From assembly GCF_030263895.1 (NCBI RefSeq), contig NZ_CP127161.1, forward strand, positions 806,001 through 870,000: a stretch of 64,000 nucleotides of DNA, given 5' to 3'. This document shows, one piece after another, positions 8,574 to 18,422 of the stretch; positions within the stretch are counted from its first letter, which is position 1; every line of letters begins with the position of its first letter. Source of the stretch: Proteiniborus sp. MB09-C3. Lineage in GTDB: Bacteria > Bacillota > Clostridia > Tissierellales > Proteiniboraceae. A program made the translations under genes and the position numbers. Below the pieces are notes generated by a model. The model saw only the letters and a list, made by a program, of their open reading frames with translations, was not told where the DNA came from and did no database searches.

Positions 8574-9494
8574 ATGAATATAAACGTAAATGAATATAAA
8601 CTTCCAATGGATAAATCAGGACCATATGGAATTACTGTAGGACCTGACGGAGCCATGTGGTTTACAGAAAATAGAGGAAATAAAATAGGACGAATTACAA
8701 CGAAAGGTGAAATTACAGAGTATTTACTTCCAACTCTAGATGCAGAACCTTTAATAATAACAAAGGGAATTGATGAGGCTATGTGGTTTACAGAATATAA
8801 AGCTAATAAGATAGGAAAGATTACAATAGATGGGAAGGTTACAGAATATGATATCCCTACTACCAATGCAGGCCCCTATGGAATAACATTAGGTCCTGAT
8901 GGTGCAATGTGGTTTACAGAGATTACTAGCAATAAGATTGGAAGAATCACCGTGAATGGAGAAATTAGTGAGTATGATTTACCTAATCCAGGTTCATTTC
9001 CATCAATGATTATAGCAGGTTCAGATGGAGCACTTTGGTTTACAGAGAACCAAGGAAACAGAATAGGTAGAATTACCATATCTGGGGATATAACTGGATT
9101 TAACATTCCAACTATGGCCTCTGGCCCAGTTGGAATTTGTAAAGGTGGCGATGATGCTATTTGGTTTGTAGAAATAATGGGTAACAAGATAGGTCGAATC
9201 ACTATATCGGGAGAATTTACCGAATACTCACTGCCAACACAAAATGCTAAACCTCATGCAATTGTATCGGGTAAAGATGGGGAACTTTGGTTTACAGAAT
9301 GGGGAGGTAACCAGATTGGTAGGATTAAATCATGTGGCGAAATAATCGAATATCAAATCCCCACAATAGATTCAGAACCACATGGTCTTGTCCTTGGACC
9401 AGATGGAGCAATATGGTTTACAGAAGAATTGTTACTGGCAAGTGTTTTTGGAGAAATTTCGGCAAATAATTTTACTGAATTTTTCCCAGTTTGA
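8574..9494 (+). CDS. vgb: Virginiamycin B lyase (streptogramin B lyase), C-terminus replaced by IS sequence
   Basis: 306 residues, ATG after AGGATGATAAGCAA. Seven-bladed propeller with repeated [18 protein letters not shown] blades. The residues known to matter in S. aureus Vgb fall at exactly matching numbers: His228 (KPHAI), Glu268-Pro-His270 (SEPHG) and Glu284 (WFTEE). Vgb opens the lactone ring of type B streptogramins by an elimination reaction. Residues 1-285 are native. From 9430 the sequence is the left end of the IS21-family element, so the last 21 residues are IS-encoded in place of the usual roughly 14-residue end. The active site is complete; closure of the last blade may be affected. 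Confidence 0.93.
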   Translation: MNINVNEYKLPMDKSGPYGITVGPDGAMWFTENRGNKIGRITTKGEITEYLLPTLDAEPLIITKGIDEAMWFTEYKANKIGKITIDGKVTEYDIPTTNAGPYGITLGPDGAMWFTEITSNKIGRITVNGEISEYDLPNPGSFPSMIIAGSDGALWFTENQGNRIGRITISGDITGFNIPTMASGPVGICKGGDDAIWFVEIMGNKIGRITISGEFTEYSLPTQNAKPHAIVSGKDGELWFTEWGGNQIGRIKSCGEIIEYQIPTIDSEPHGLVLGPDGAIWFTEELLLASVFGEISANNFTEFFPV

Positions 9495-9497
9495 ACA

Positions 9498-10241
9498 TTA
9501 GAATAATGACTTTCTGTGTTCTAGTCTATAGCTCTTGCCAGACATGCTAAAAAGCTCACATCTGTATGTAATTCTGTCTAATACTGCTGTTGTTAAAGCA
9601 GGATCTCCTAATAGCTCTGTCCAATCTTCTAAGCCTTTATTAGATGTGATAATAATTGAAGCCTGTTCATGAAGTGCCGATACTAACTGAAAAAATAGAT
9701 TTGCTTCTTCTCTTGTTATTGGAAGGTAACCTAGTTCGTCTATTATTACAAGGCTTGAAGATAGTATTCTATTCATTTTTCCTTTGCTCTTTCTTGATAT
9801 TTCGTGTGTTTTTAGTACGTGCATCAGGTTATCCATTGTTACAAAGCTAACCTTATACCCTAATTCTACTGCTTTATATCCTAATGAAATTGATAGATGC
9901 GTCTTTCCTACACCTGGAGGGCCTAGGAAGATAAGATTATACATCCTATCTATCCACTCCATTTCTAATAGCCTATTTATCTGTTTCTTTGTTATAGATT
10001 TTTGAAAATCTAAGTCAAAGTCTTCTATTTTCTTTATTACCGGAAATCCTGCATTCTTTAATCTTCTTTCTTGTGCTTTTTTATTTCTTATTTCTATTTC
10101 ATTTTCAAGTATTTTTATTAATATATCTTGATATGAGTAATCGTTTAAATCAGCTTCCTCAATAATTTTATCTGCGTTAATTCTTAAGTAATTCAGGCTA
10201 AGTTCTTTTGCATGTTCTTTAATTTGCTCTAGTTTATCCAT
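9498..10241 (-). CDS. istB: IS21 helper ATPase IstB
   Basis: 247 residues. AAA+ ATPase: Walker A FLGPPGVGKTHLS (about residue 107), Walker B LVIIDELGYLP, sensor ITSNKGLEDW, and the C-terminal RCELFSMSGKSYRL motif of IstB. Overlaps the istA end by 13 nt. IstB remodels DNA and directs IstA to target sites. Its stop is 3 nt from the vgb stop because vgb runs into the IS end. Confidence 0.95.
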   Translation of the reverse strand: MDKLEQIKEHAKELSLNYLRINADKIIEEADLNDYSYQDILIKILENEIEIRNKKAQERRLKNAGFPVIKKIEDFDLDFQKSITKKQINRLLEMEWIDRMYNLIFLGPPGVGKTHLSISLGYKAVELGYKVSFVTMDNLMHVLKTHEISRKSKGKMNRILSSSLVIIDELGYLPITREEANLFFQLVSALHEQASIIITSNKGLEDWTELLGDPALTTAVLDRITYRCELFSMSGKSYRLEHRKSLF

Positions 10242-11791
10242 GTCTTTTTATCTCCCTTCAAAGCATTTATATATTCATCAATGTTTCTGATCTCTGGTTT
10301 TACATCTTGGTACTTTGAAGAGATGGATAGATTTGCTTTATCATATTTCTTTTCTGAACCTGTTTCTTTTTTTATACTCAAATATTCTAGTGTATCTTTA
10401 AACATTCCTGCACTAAATAGCTTTCGTTTTACACAGTATTCTACTGCTTGTCCTACTAGCTTTTCGTCATAATCCTTTACTACTGATATTATTAATCCAA
10501 ACTGATCTCTACAATATCTCTCTTTTTCTTTTCGTATGTTATCTAATAGCTCTTTTGCTTCATCTGTCATTCCAAGAGCCTTTAGGGCTTTATCATACAT
10601 TTCGTCTCTGGTTTTCTTTTTTTCTCTTTCTGGATGATATATTTGAATTAGCTTGCCCTTTTGATTACTGATACTGTGAGTTGCAATAACTAATTCAGTA
10701 TCTAAATCGACTATATTCATCTTATTATCATTTATTATTAGTTTAACTTCTTTACCTGGTCTGTATGTGCCTTTTGGAACCTGGTATCTATTTTGTTTGT
10801 ATGATATGGTATTGTTTTTTCTAACGGTATAGGTTAAACTATTATTAAGTTGAATATTTTCAAACAGGCTAGGTACTTTCTGTAAGTGTTCCTTTTCCAG
10901 AGTAAACACTTCTTTAGGTACCTTTCTTGTTATTTCATGTACTTTAGCATTACCAGTTCTATCTAACCATTTAAATGAGTCTTCATTTAGTAAATCAATA
11001 TCTATAAAGGCTCTATGCTTTGCAAAGTTATATTTTGCATATTTGACTACTGCTTCTATTTTTCCTTTGCTTTCTGGGTCAAAAGCTCTGCATAGCCTAG
11101 TCTTAAATTTCATGCTACTTATGTAGTTTTGAAACATTTCAGTGAAGATAATATCTCCATGGTTTTCTGATACTGCCAAAATCCTATCTTGGTCATATAC
11201 TATTTCTTTTGGCATGCCTCCAAAGTATTCGAAAGCTTTATTATGAGCCTCTATGAATGATAGTGTATTAAAAGGTTTATCTTTCCACCATAGAAACTTA
11301 TATCTCGAATGAGAAAGTACCATTGCAAAACAATATGCTTTAATTTTTGAGCCATCACGCTTGGATAACCAAGTTTGACCTAAATCTACTTGTGCTTGAT
11401 ATCCCATTGGAAGCTCTGGAATCTCCTCGTACTGCCTTGCACAAGGAACTTTAGGCAGTTCATATTTTTCCCTTAAATCCTTTACATAAAGTCTTAATGT
11501 TCTATCGCTAAAATCCACTTCACTATACCTTTCTTTGAGCCAATCATATATTTGAGCAGTAGATATATCTCTAAATTCCTTTATCCAAGATAATATTAAT
11601 TCCCTATGTTTATCAACTTTCTTTCTTCTATTCTTAGCCTCCTCCTTTAGTTCTGCATATTCTTCATAAGACATATTCCAGTATTTATCTACTGTCTTGT
11701 AGTTAATCTTAAGAAATCTACTTACTTGAGATTTATTGAATCCCTTTAATTTGTACTGCTTAATTTCAGCAAACATATTCCATCCCTTCAA
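10229..11791 (-). CDS. istA: IS21 transposase IstA
   Basis: 520 residues, TTG start at 11791 behind GGAGGAAGG (an ATG five codons later is possible). N-terminal HTH (KGFNKSQVSRFLKINYKTVDKYW), then DDE integrase core (D in YQAQVDLGQTW, D in EIVYDQDR, E in KGKIEAVVKYAK), then Mu-type C-terminal barrel. Full length and without frameshift, so the element may still be active with IstB. Confidence 0.95.
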   Translation of the reverse strand: MKGWNMFAEIKQYKLKGFNKSQVSRFLKINYKTVDKYWNMSYEEYAELKEEAKNRRKKVDKHRELILSWIKEFRDISTAQIYDWLKERYSEVDFSDRTLRLYVKDLREKYELPKVPCARQYEEIPELPMGYQAQVDLGQTWLSKRDGSKIKAYCFAMVLSHSRYKFLWWKDKPFNTLSFIEAHNKAFEYFGGMPKEIVYDQDRILAVSENHGDIIFTEMFQNYISSMKFKTRLCRAFDPESKGKIEAVVKYAKYNFAKHRAFIDIDLLNEDSFKWLDRTGNAKVHEITRKVPKEVFTLEKEHLQKVPSLFENIQLNNSLTYTVRKNNTISYKQNRYQVPKGTYRPGKEVKLIINDNKMNIVDLDTELVIATHSISNQKGKLIQIYHPEREKKKTRDEMYDKALKALGMTDEAKELLDNIRKEKERYCRDQFGLIISVVKDYDEKLVGQAVEYCVKRKLFSAGMFKDTLEYLSIKKETGSEKKYDKANLSISSKYQDVKPEIRNIDEYINALKGDKKTWIN

Positions 11792-12137
11792 GCTACCTTC
11801 CTCCTCTGATAAAACATATCTTTAATTTTATCAGAAGATGAGGTATTATTGTATTAAGCTGGAAAATTTTCTCCGTTTTTGTTTGCCATAATTCCTCCCT
11901 TTTATTATACCAGTCACAAGGAGTAATAGTTAATAGATAGCTAGAATGAGGCAAAATAGAATATTGAATATATTTTGAAGCTAATATTTACGATAGTAAT
12001 AAGGCAAGAATTAAAATTTTATCATAATAATATACTGGTTGTTTTGTTTTAAAAAAATTAAACTAAGTAAGGAGTATTTCAGATAATTAAATCTAAGGTA
12101 AGTTCAGAGATTAATAGATATGGGGGAGATACTTTCA

Positions 12138-14879
12138 ATGAATAAAATAGATGCTAAAATTTTAGATATTGATAAAGTAATATGTAAAAATATAGATGTG
12201 TTTAAATGCACTGAGAGAGGGCTTTTATCACAAAACATTTTGTCTCAGCTAAGAAATTTTGTTGAGCATATTTCATTAAAAATATATGCGAATGGACGAG
12301 ACATTGATAACACTTATCAAAATATAGAAAAGGCAAATGATTATATAAAAACTAAGGGCAATCTGAGATTTCTAAGTAAATTTCATAGATTGCTACAGAT
12401 TTCAGCATCACATTATACTCTTGATGAGGAAAACTCAGAAAGGTTAATGATAAAGTACTATGAATATTTAATTAGAATTAAAGATTTTTTAAATAGCACA
12501 TATAATATTGAGGTATTGAACAACATAGAAGATTTTCCGATTAATTTTGATCCTAACCTTAAAGAATATTATGAAAAGATAGCAGAAAAGATAGATTATT
12601 CCCGTGCAACAGAATATAAAAGCAACTATAGTGCTAGATATTATATTAAAAAAATCAAACCTTTTTTTATTGGGCAGAAGATATATTATGAGATTACATT
12701 TACAATTGCTGATGATAGGATAAGTAAATTCGATAGAATCATAGCATTTACAGATATAGATATTTCTCCAAATTATGCAGTTGAATTTCAAATTAAAAAT
12801 GATAGTATCGATATTCTTGGTAAAAAGATGCCTATATTAATTATTAAAGATTGGAAAGTTAGTATTAGACCCTGTGAATTAAATAATTATTCAAAGATTT
12901 TTGGGACAAATATTAATATAAGTCGTGCCTCTTTAGAATATAGAATGCTAATGGAATTTTTAACTTTAACCAAATTGAATTTAACTGAAGTGATCCAACT
13001 TAATGATAAATATTACTCCACGATTAGGAAGCGAGTAATATCAAAAACAGGAAATTCTAAGATATTTGATATATTGGATAAAAGTAGAGAACTTGTAAAG
13101 GATAATAACCCTGGGAGCAATGTAGTTAGATACTTGCTTTATCGCCTAAATAATAGAATTATTAAAAGACAATATAAGGATGGATATTGGGATTCTAGAA
13201 ACTATGAATATATTTATAAGGGATGTTCATACTTATCAGGTTTGTATTTAAATCTTGGTTGCATACCTTTTGATAGATTGCCTTTTAATTTTTCATTATT
13301 AAATCACAACCCTACTTCATCAGACCTATTTGATTGTCTTGATGCTTCAAACCGTGAACATGAAATGTTAGCAAGATTGATTAGGCATAATACTGAGACA
13401 AAGGGCCAATTATATACTTCCAAAAAAGAAATTATAGGGTTTAATAATATCGAGGATATAATTCAAGATTATAATGATGAACTGTATTACAAACATGCAC
13501 ATCAAAAACTGGATATTTATAAAGAAAATATTTATATTAGTGGTTACGAAGATGACACTATTTATATTATAAAGAGACTTAGAGAGCTTACTACATCTGG
13601 TGTTGAAAATTATTTGAACTCTGTTGATTATTGGTTGCAAACATCTACTTATTATATAGATTGTGATGAAAAGAAGGAAATACTAAGGAAAATGTTTGAA
13701 GACTCAAAAGTCGGATTAATATATGGTGCTGCCGGTACAGGAAAATCTACCTTAATAAATCATATATCAAACTTTTTTAATGATAAGGAAAAACTTTACT
13801 TAGCAACAACTAATCCAGCAGTGGATAATTTAGAAAGAAGAATCAATGCTGCTAATTGCACATTCAAGACTATAGCAAAATTTTTATATAATAATAACGG
13901 AGATACAGAGTATGACATATTAATTATTGATGAATGCAGTACCGTTAGCAATAAAGATATGGTATCTATTTTAAAAAAAGTATCTTTTAGGCTTTTAGTT
14001 TTGGTTGGGGATATATATCAGATAGAATCGATCATTTTTGGAAACTGGTTTAGCATGGCACAAGAATTTGTTTCAAAATCTGCTATTTCTAACTTAACTA
14101 AACCTTATCGTAGCAATAGTAATAAGTTACTTACTTTATGGGATAGAGTTAGAAATATGGATGATGCAATACTCGAAATACTTACTAAGAATAATTATTC
14201 AACGACTCTAGATGAATCAATTTTTGAATTTACTGAAGAAGATGAAATAATCTTATGTTTAAATTATGATGGACTTTATGGTATAAATAATATAAATAGA
14301 TTTTTACAAGGAAATAATAAAAATGATGCAATACAATGGGGGGTTCATATTTATAAAATTAATGATCCTATTTTATTTAATGAGTCTGAAAGATTTTCTC
14401 CTCTAATCTATAATAACTTAAAAGGGAGAATAATTGATATAGAAAGATACGATGATAGAATACAATTTGATATTGAAATTTATAAGTCGATCAACGAATT
14501 AGATGTAGAGGGATACGATCTTGAGTTTATTGGAAATTCTGATAGTGGAAATTCAGTGATACGCTTTTGGGTTAATGAATTTGGTAATACTGATGAAGAT
14601 GATAGTATGTCATCCGAAACTATAGTTCCTTTCCAAGTGGCTTATGCTATATCAATTCATAAAGCACAGGGATTAGAGTATAATTCAGTTAAAATTGTTA
14701 TAACAGATGAAGTTGAGGAGAGAATTACACACAATATATTCTATACGGCAATAACCCGTGCAAAGGAAAAGTTGAAGATATATTGGACACCAGAAACAGA
14801 GAATAGAATATTAAATAACTTATCAATAGAAAACAATAGAAAAGATATAGCATTAATCTCAAATAAATTTAACCTATAA
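12138..14879 (+). CDS. Large SF1 (RecD/UvrD-like) helicase with unknown N-terminal half
   Basis: 913 residues from the ATG at 12138, chosen because GGGGGAG lies 9 nt upstream; an ATG at 12120 lacks a site. The first about 500 residues match no domain I recognise. Then helicase motifs: Walker A GAAGTGKST (about 530), DECS Walker B (about 597), VGDIYQIESI (motif III-like), SIHKAQGLEYNSV (about 838) and FYTAITRAKEKL (motif VI). Motor is SF1, RecD/UvrD-C type. Placed 300 nt before the Gabija-like pair with the same direction, so a defence role is likely but inferred. Confidence 0.8.
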   Translation: MNKIDAKILDIDKVICKNIDVFKCTERGLLSQNILSQLRNFVEHISLKIYANGRDIDNTYQNIEKANDYIKTKGNLRFLSKFHRLLQISASHYTLDEENSERLMIKYYEYLIRIKDFLNSTYNIEVLNNIEDFPINFDPNLKEYYEKIAEKIDYSRATEYKSNYSARYYIKKIKPFFIGQKIYYEITFTIADDRISKFDRIIAFTDIDISPNYAVEFQIKNDSIDILGKKMPILIIKDWKVSIRPCELNNYSKIFGTNINISRASLEYRMLMEFLTLTKLNLTEVIQLNDKYYSTIRKRVISKTGNSKIFDILDKSRELVKDNNPGSNVVRYLLYRLNNRIIKRQYKDGYWDSRNYEYIYKGCSYLSGLYLNLGCIPFDRLPFNFSLLNHNPTSSDLFDCLDASNREHEMLARLIRHNTETKGQLYTSKKEIIGFNNIEDIIQDYNDELYYKHAHQKLDIYKENIYISGYEDDTIYIIKRLRELTTSGVENYLNSVDYWLQTSTYYIDCDEKKEILRKMFEDSKVGLIYGAAGTGKSTLINHISNFFNDKEKLYLATTNPAVDNLERRINAANCTFKTIAKFLYNNNGDTEYDILIIDECSTVSNKDMVSILKKVSFRLLVLVGDIYQIESIIFGNWFSMAQEFVSKSAISNLTKPYRSNSNKLLTLWDRVRNMDDAILEILTKNNYSTTLDESIFEFTEEDEIILCLNYDGLYGINNINRFLQGNNKNDAIQWGVHIYKINDPILFNESERFSPLIYNNLKGRIIDIERYDDRIQFDIEIYKSINELDVEGYDLEFIGNSDSGNSVIRFWVNEFGNTDEDDSMSSETIVPFQVAYAISIHKAQGLEYNSVKIVITDEVEERITHNIFYTAITRAKEKLKIYWTPETENRILNNLSIENNRKDIALISNKFNL

Positions 14880-15179
14880 AATTGAGTGTAGAAATAAGTG
14901 TTAATGAAAGATTCCTGAATAAAAGAGCAAACTTTTTATTATAGTATCTAAAACTAGAATAAAGATAATAACTACGTGTAACAAAACAAGCTTACTACAA
15001 AGGATGTGTATTAAATAATGTTTGTAGGATAAAAATATTGAAAAGTAGTAGATTGATAATTATAATTACAACAAAGATATTTTGGAGATATACATTATCT
15101 TTGTTATGATTATAAAATATATGACTATTGTTTTTATTTTTATTCATCTCATTGGTAAAGCTTCGCTAGGGGGGAAGTC
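14880..15179 (+). promoter_or_regulatory. Intergenic region before the Gabija-like operon
   Basis: A 10-bp inverted repeat AACAAAGATA/TATCTTTGTT (15070-15079 with 15096-15105) lies about 75 nt before the gajA-like start. It may be the terminator of the helicase gene or an operator for the pair. No open frame of note. Confidence 0.4.
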
Positions 15180-16820
15180 ATGATAAAAAAGATTATAATT
15201 GAGAATTTCAAATGTATTTATGGGAGATTTGAATTAGACTTTAATGAAGGAATTAATATATTAGTAGGGAATAATGAGGCAGGGAAATCGACAATTCTAG
15301 AGGCTATACATCTAGCCCTTAGTGGTATTTTTCGTGGAAAGTTGATAAAGGGAAATTTGAGCCAGTACTTATTTAATTATGATGTTGTTAACAAATATTT
15401 AAATGATATTAATGATGGGAAATCTTCTGAGCCACCATATATCTTAATTGAATTATATATGGATGATGGTTTTCCAGAATTAGAAGGTGACATGTATACA
15501 CATGAAAATTTGAGTGGCAAGATTTATGGAGTATCTATGAAAATTTCTTTAGATGAAAAGTACTATGAGGAATACGAATCTCTAGTAAAAGCAGGTAATG
15601 TTATGAGTTTACCGATTGAATACTATGATGTAGAATGGTATTCTTTTTCACGTAAAGCACTTACATCTAGAAGTATTCCTATAAAATCTTCGTTTATAGA
15701 TGTTGGATTTAGTAAATTTTGGAATGGCTCAGATATTTATATTTCAAGAATAGTTCAAAATATACTTGATACGGATGAAAAAACAAAAGTGGCTCAGGCA
15801 TTTAGAAAAGCAAAAGAGGAATTTTCTAAAGACCCATCAATTACTAACATTAACTCCAAAATCACAGGGGTTTCAAAATTAAGTGATAAGAAAATAGAAC
15901 TTTCTGTTGATTTAGGTACCCGTTCTACATGGGATGGTAATCTTATTACACAACTTGATAAAATTCCATTTGATTTTATTGGTAAGGGTGAGCAGGCAAT
16001 AATAAAGACTGATTTAGCATTATCAAATAAAAGATCAGAATCATCTTCAATTATACTTATAGAGGAGCCGGAATGTCATATTAGCCATACTAGGCTTAAT
16101 CAACTATTGAAAAACATTAAAGAAAATTATGAAGATAAACAAATTATTCTATCAACACATAGTAGTTTTGTTTCTAATAAACTGGGGTTAGATAATCTAA
16201 TTTTATTAAATCAGCAAAATACTGTTAGGTTTGATAAATTAGAGTCAAAAGACTTCTTTGAAAAAATTTCAGGTTATGATACATTGAGATTTATTCTTAG
16301 CAAAAAAGCTATTTTAGTAGAAGGAGATTCAGACGAGCTTATAATTCAAAGGGCATATATGGATAACCATGGGGGAAGACTTCCTATTGAAGATGGTGTT
16401 GAGGTTATTTCAGTAGGGACATCATTCTTAAGATTTTTAGAGATTGCTAAATATCTTAACTTTGATATTAAAGTTGTAACAGATAATGATGGTGATGTAG
16501 ATGCTTTAGAAAGAAAATATAAAGATTATATTAATGAAAATAAAAAAGAAAATATTGATATATGTTATGATAAAAAGGTATATGAGGGAGATTTAACTGT
16601 AGGCAAATATAATAAACCTTTTAATTATAATACTTTAGAACCTCTCTTATTAAGAGAGAACAGTTTAGAAAAATTAAATTTAATATTTGGTACTGATTAT
16701 AAAACGGAGAATGAATTACATAAATTTATGAGAACACACAAAACTGACTGTGCTTTAAAAATATTTTCCTCTGAACAATGTATAAAGTATCCTAAATATA
16801 TTATGAGGGCCATCGTATGA
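15180..16820 (+). CDS. gajA: OLD-family ATPase/TOPRIM nuclease, GajA-like
   Basis: 546 residues, ATG after AGGGGGGAAGTC. ABC-type ATPase half: Walker A GNNEAGKST (about 33-41), Walker B IILIEEPECHIS (about 290) and H loop LSTHSSFVSN. TOPRIM half: AILVEGDSDELI (about 377) and VVTDNDGD (about 434). This is the class 2 OLD layout, partnered with a UvrD-like helicase. In Gabija, GajA nicks or cleaves phage DNA under nucleotide control and assembles with GajB. Slightly shorter than typical GajA (about 580). Confidence 0.85.
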   Translation: MIKKIIIENFKCIYGRFELDFNEGINILVGNNEAGKSTILEAIHLALSGIFRGKLIKGNLSQYLFNYDVVNKYLNDINDGKSSEPPYILIELYMDDGFPELEGDMYTHENLSGKIYGVSMKISLDEKYYEEYESLVKAGNVMSLPIEYYDVEWYSFSRKALTSRSIPIKSSFIDVGFSKFWNGSDIYISRIVQNILDTDEKTKVAQAFRKAKEEFSKDPSITNINSKITGVSKLSDKKIELSVDLGTRSTWDGNLITQLDKIPFDFIGKGEQAIIKTDLALSNKRSESSSIILIEEPECHISHTRLNQLLKNIKENYEDKQIILSTHSSFVSNKLGLDNLILLNQQNTVRFDKLESKDFFEKISGYDTLRFILSKKAILVEGDSDELIIQRAYMDNHGGRLPIEDGVEVISVGTSFLRFLEIAKYLNFDIKVVTDNDGDVDALERKYKDYINENKKENIDICYDKKVYEGDLTVGKYNKPFNYNTLEPLLLRENSLEKLNLIFGTDYKTENELHKFMRTHKTDCALKIFSSEQCIKYPKYIMRAIV

Positions 16821-17920
16821 AAAACAAACTTTTTATAGCATCTGCAGGTGCGGGAAAAACAACACTTTTTGTAAAAAGGGCTATGGATTGTAAGGAAACT
16901 GTACTAATAACTACATTTACAGAGGGAAATAAAGAAGAGATAAAAAAGAAGTTTTTTGAATTAAATAATGGAGCTATACCATCACATGTAACAATTAGGA
17001 CTTGGTTTTCATTTCTTATTGAACATGGTGCAAAGCCGTACCAGGGAAAATTAACAAATAAAAAGATAAATGGTCTATTATTAGTAAACCAAAAGTCAGG
17101 CATAAAGGCTAGAAGAGGAAAATTCATCTCATATTATGGTGAAAAAGATATAGATAAACATTATTTTAGTAAAGAATATAAAATATACTCCGATAAACTT
17201 TCTAAATTTGTAGTCAAATGTAACGAGAAAAGTAATGGATATGTTATTGATAGAATATCATCATTATTCAAATATATATTTATTGATGAAGTTCAAGATA
17301 TGGCAGGATATGATTTAGAGTTTATAAAATTACTATTAAATTCAAAGTCTATAATTAAGATGGCAGGTGATCCTAGACAGGTGACATATCATACACATTT
17401 TGCACAAAAATATAGAAAATATTCAAATGGAAAAATTGATGATTTTATCCTCAATGAGTGCAATAATCTACAATGTGATATTGACAATACAACACTTAGA
17501 GGAAGTTGGCGAAACAATCAAATTATATGTGAGTTTGCAAATAGTATATTCCCAGAAGAACCAAGTTTTGGTTCCTTAGAAACAGAGGTTACGAATCATG
17601 ATGGTGTTTATTTAGTAAGGGAGAAAGATGTTGAAAGATATTTGAAAGAATATAACCCACTTCAGTTAAGATATTCTAAATCTAAAAAGGTAAACCAAAG
17701 ATATAGAGTGAAAAATTTTGGAGAATCTAAGGGTAGCACATATAATCGTGTTTTGGTATATCCAACAAAAAAGATTGAAGATTGGTTATTTGATAATAAA
17801 GAATTGGACAATTTTGAGATCAAGTGCAAATTTTATGTCGCTATAACAAGAGCAAGATATAGCGTAGCAATAGTATGTAAGAACAATTTAAAGACAAGGA
17901 TATTACCTTTTTATGAATAA
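16817..17920 (+). CDS. gajB: UvrD-like helicase, GajB-like
   Basis: 367 residues, overlaps the OLD gene by ATGA, hence coupled. Motifs: IASAGAGKTTL (Walker A, 8-18), IFIDEVQDM (motif II, about 155), AGDPRQVTYHTH (motif III), RGSWRNNQII (motif IV-like), GESKGSTYNRVLVY (motif V) and FYVAITRAR (motif VI). Shorter than the about 494-residue GajB described first, so accessory subdomains are reduced. With GajA-like it forms a probable Gabija anti-phage system. Confidence 0.82.
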   Translation: MKNKLFIASAGAGKTTLFVKRAMDCKETVLITTFTEGNKEEIKKKFFELNNGAIPSHVTIRTWFSFLIEHGAKPYQGKLTNKKINGLLLVNQKSGIKARRGKFISYYGEKDIDKHYFSKEYKIYSDKLSKFVVKCNEKSNGYVIDRISSLFKYIFIDEVQDMAGYDLEFIKLLLNSKSIIKMAGDPRQVTYHTHFAQKYRKYSNGKIDDFILNECNNLQCDIDNTTLRGSWRNNQIICEFANSIFPEEPSFGSLETEVTNHDGVYLVREKDVERYLKEYNPLQLRYSKSKKVNQRYRVKNFGESKGSTYNRVLVYPTKKIEDWLFDNKELDNFEIKCKFYVAITRARYSVAIVCKNNLKTRILPFYE

Positions 17921-18018
17921 CTAAAAACCATTGTAGAATAAATGATAAAGCTATTGTAGCTATGCATATAAAAAAATCAAATGAAGAATAAAGGAAAAAA
18001 TAACTTGTATTGAATTAA

Positions 18019-18045
18019 GCCTTCAAATAAATATTATTTGAGGGT
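18019..18045 (+). terminator. Hairpin after the Gabija-like operon
   Basis: CCTTCAAATAA (18020-18030) pairs with TTATTTGAGGG (18034-18044). T run is weak, so terminator function is only likely. Confidence 0.45.
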
Positions 18046-18284
18046 CTAATTGTTTGTAAATTATTAAAATAACTGTAGACAAGTGAAAGGTAATTTTTTA
18101 AAAATATATTTTTCTAAGTGAATTTTTAGAGTTATCTGGTTCCACCAAGGGGGCAATATCAACCTACGACATCATTATTGTCATCTCAAGGCATGTGGAG
18201 AGTATAATTCTGATGACGTATTGTGGTTCAGAGGGGAAATAGTAGGGTTTGACCACAACATATAGTGGTTTGAGGACGAAAATT

Positions 18285-18322
18285 GGGTCAAAAAACAGTG
18301 GAAAAACACCGTTTTTTGACCC
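18285..18322 (+). terminator. Terminator-like hairpin inside R2
   Basis: GGGTCAAAAAACAGTG pairs with CACCGTTTTTTGACCC over 16 bp with one G.T-type mismatch. Counterpart of the R1 hairpin with compensatory base changes. Confidence 0.65.
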
Positions 18323-18393
18323 TTAAAAATAGGGTGTTTTATAGATGACATTTGATGATTGAGGATGTTTAAGGGGTAAATGGGAAAAGGTGG

Positions 18394-18422
18394 TTGATAT
18401 AATGGTGGGTGAATTATATACT
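18394..18422 (+). promoter_or_regulatory. Sigma-A type promoter carried by R2
   Basis: TTGATA (18394-18399), 17-bp spacer, TATACT (18417-18422), same as in R1. Drives the methyltransferase unit at 18606. Confidence 0.7.

Larger units (their letters stand above)
9430..11918 (-). mobile_element. IS21-family insertion sequence (istA-istB)
   Basis: Ends defined by related termini: left TGTTACTGG at 9430, right CCAGTCACA ending at 11918 (inward TGTGACTGG). Both are followed by similar subterminal blocks containing GGAG.AATT, GGCAAA and TTT.CCAG at the same spacing. The element carries istA and istB on the minus strand. No target duplication is seen (left flank ...CAGAAGAAT, right flank AGGAGTAAT...), and the right flank does not continue vgb. 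The junction therefore arose by deletion or recombination after insertion. Confidence 0.85.
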
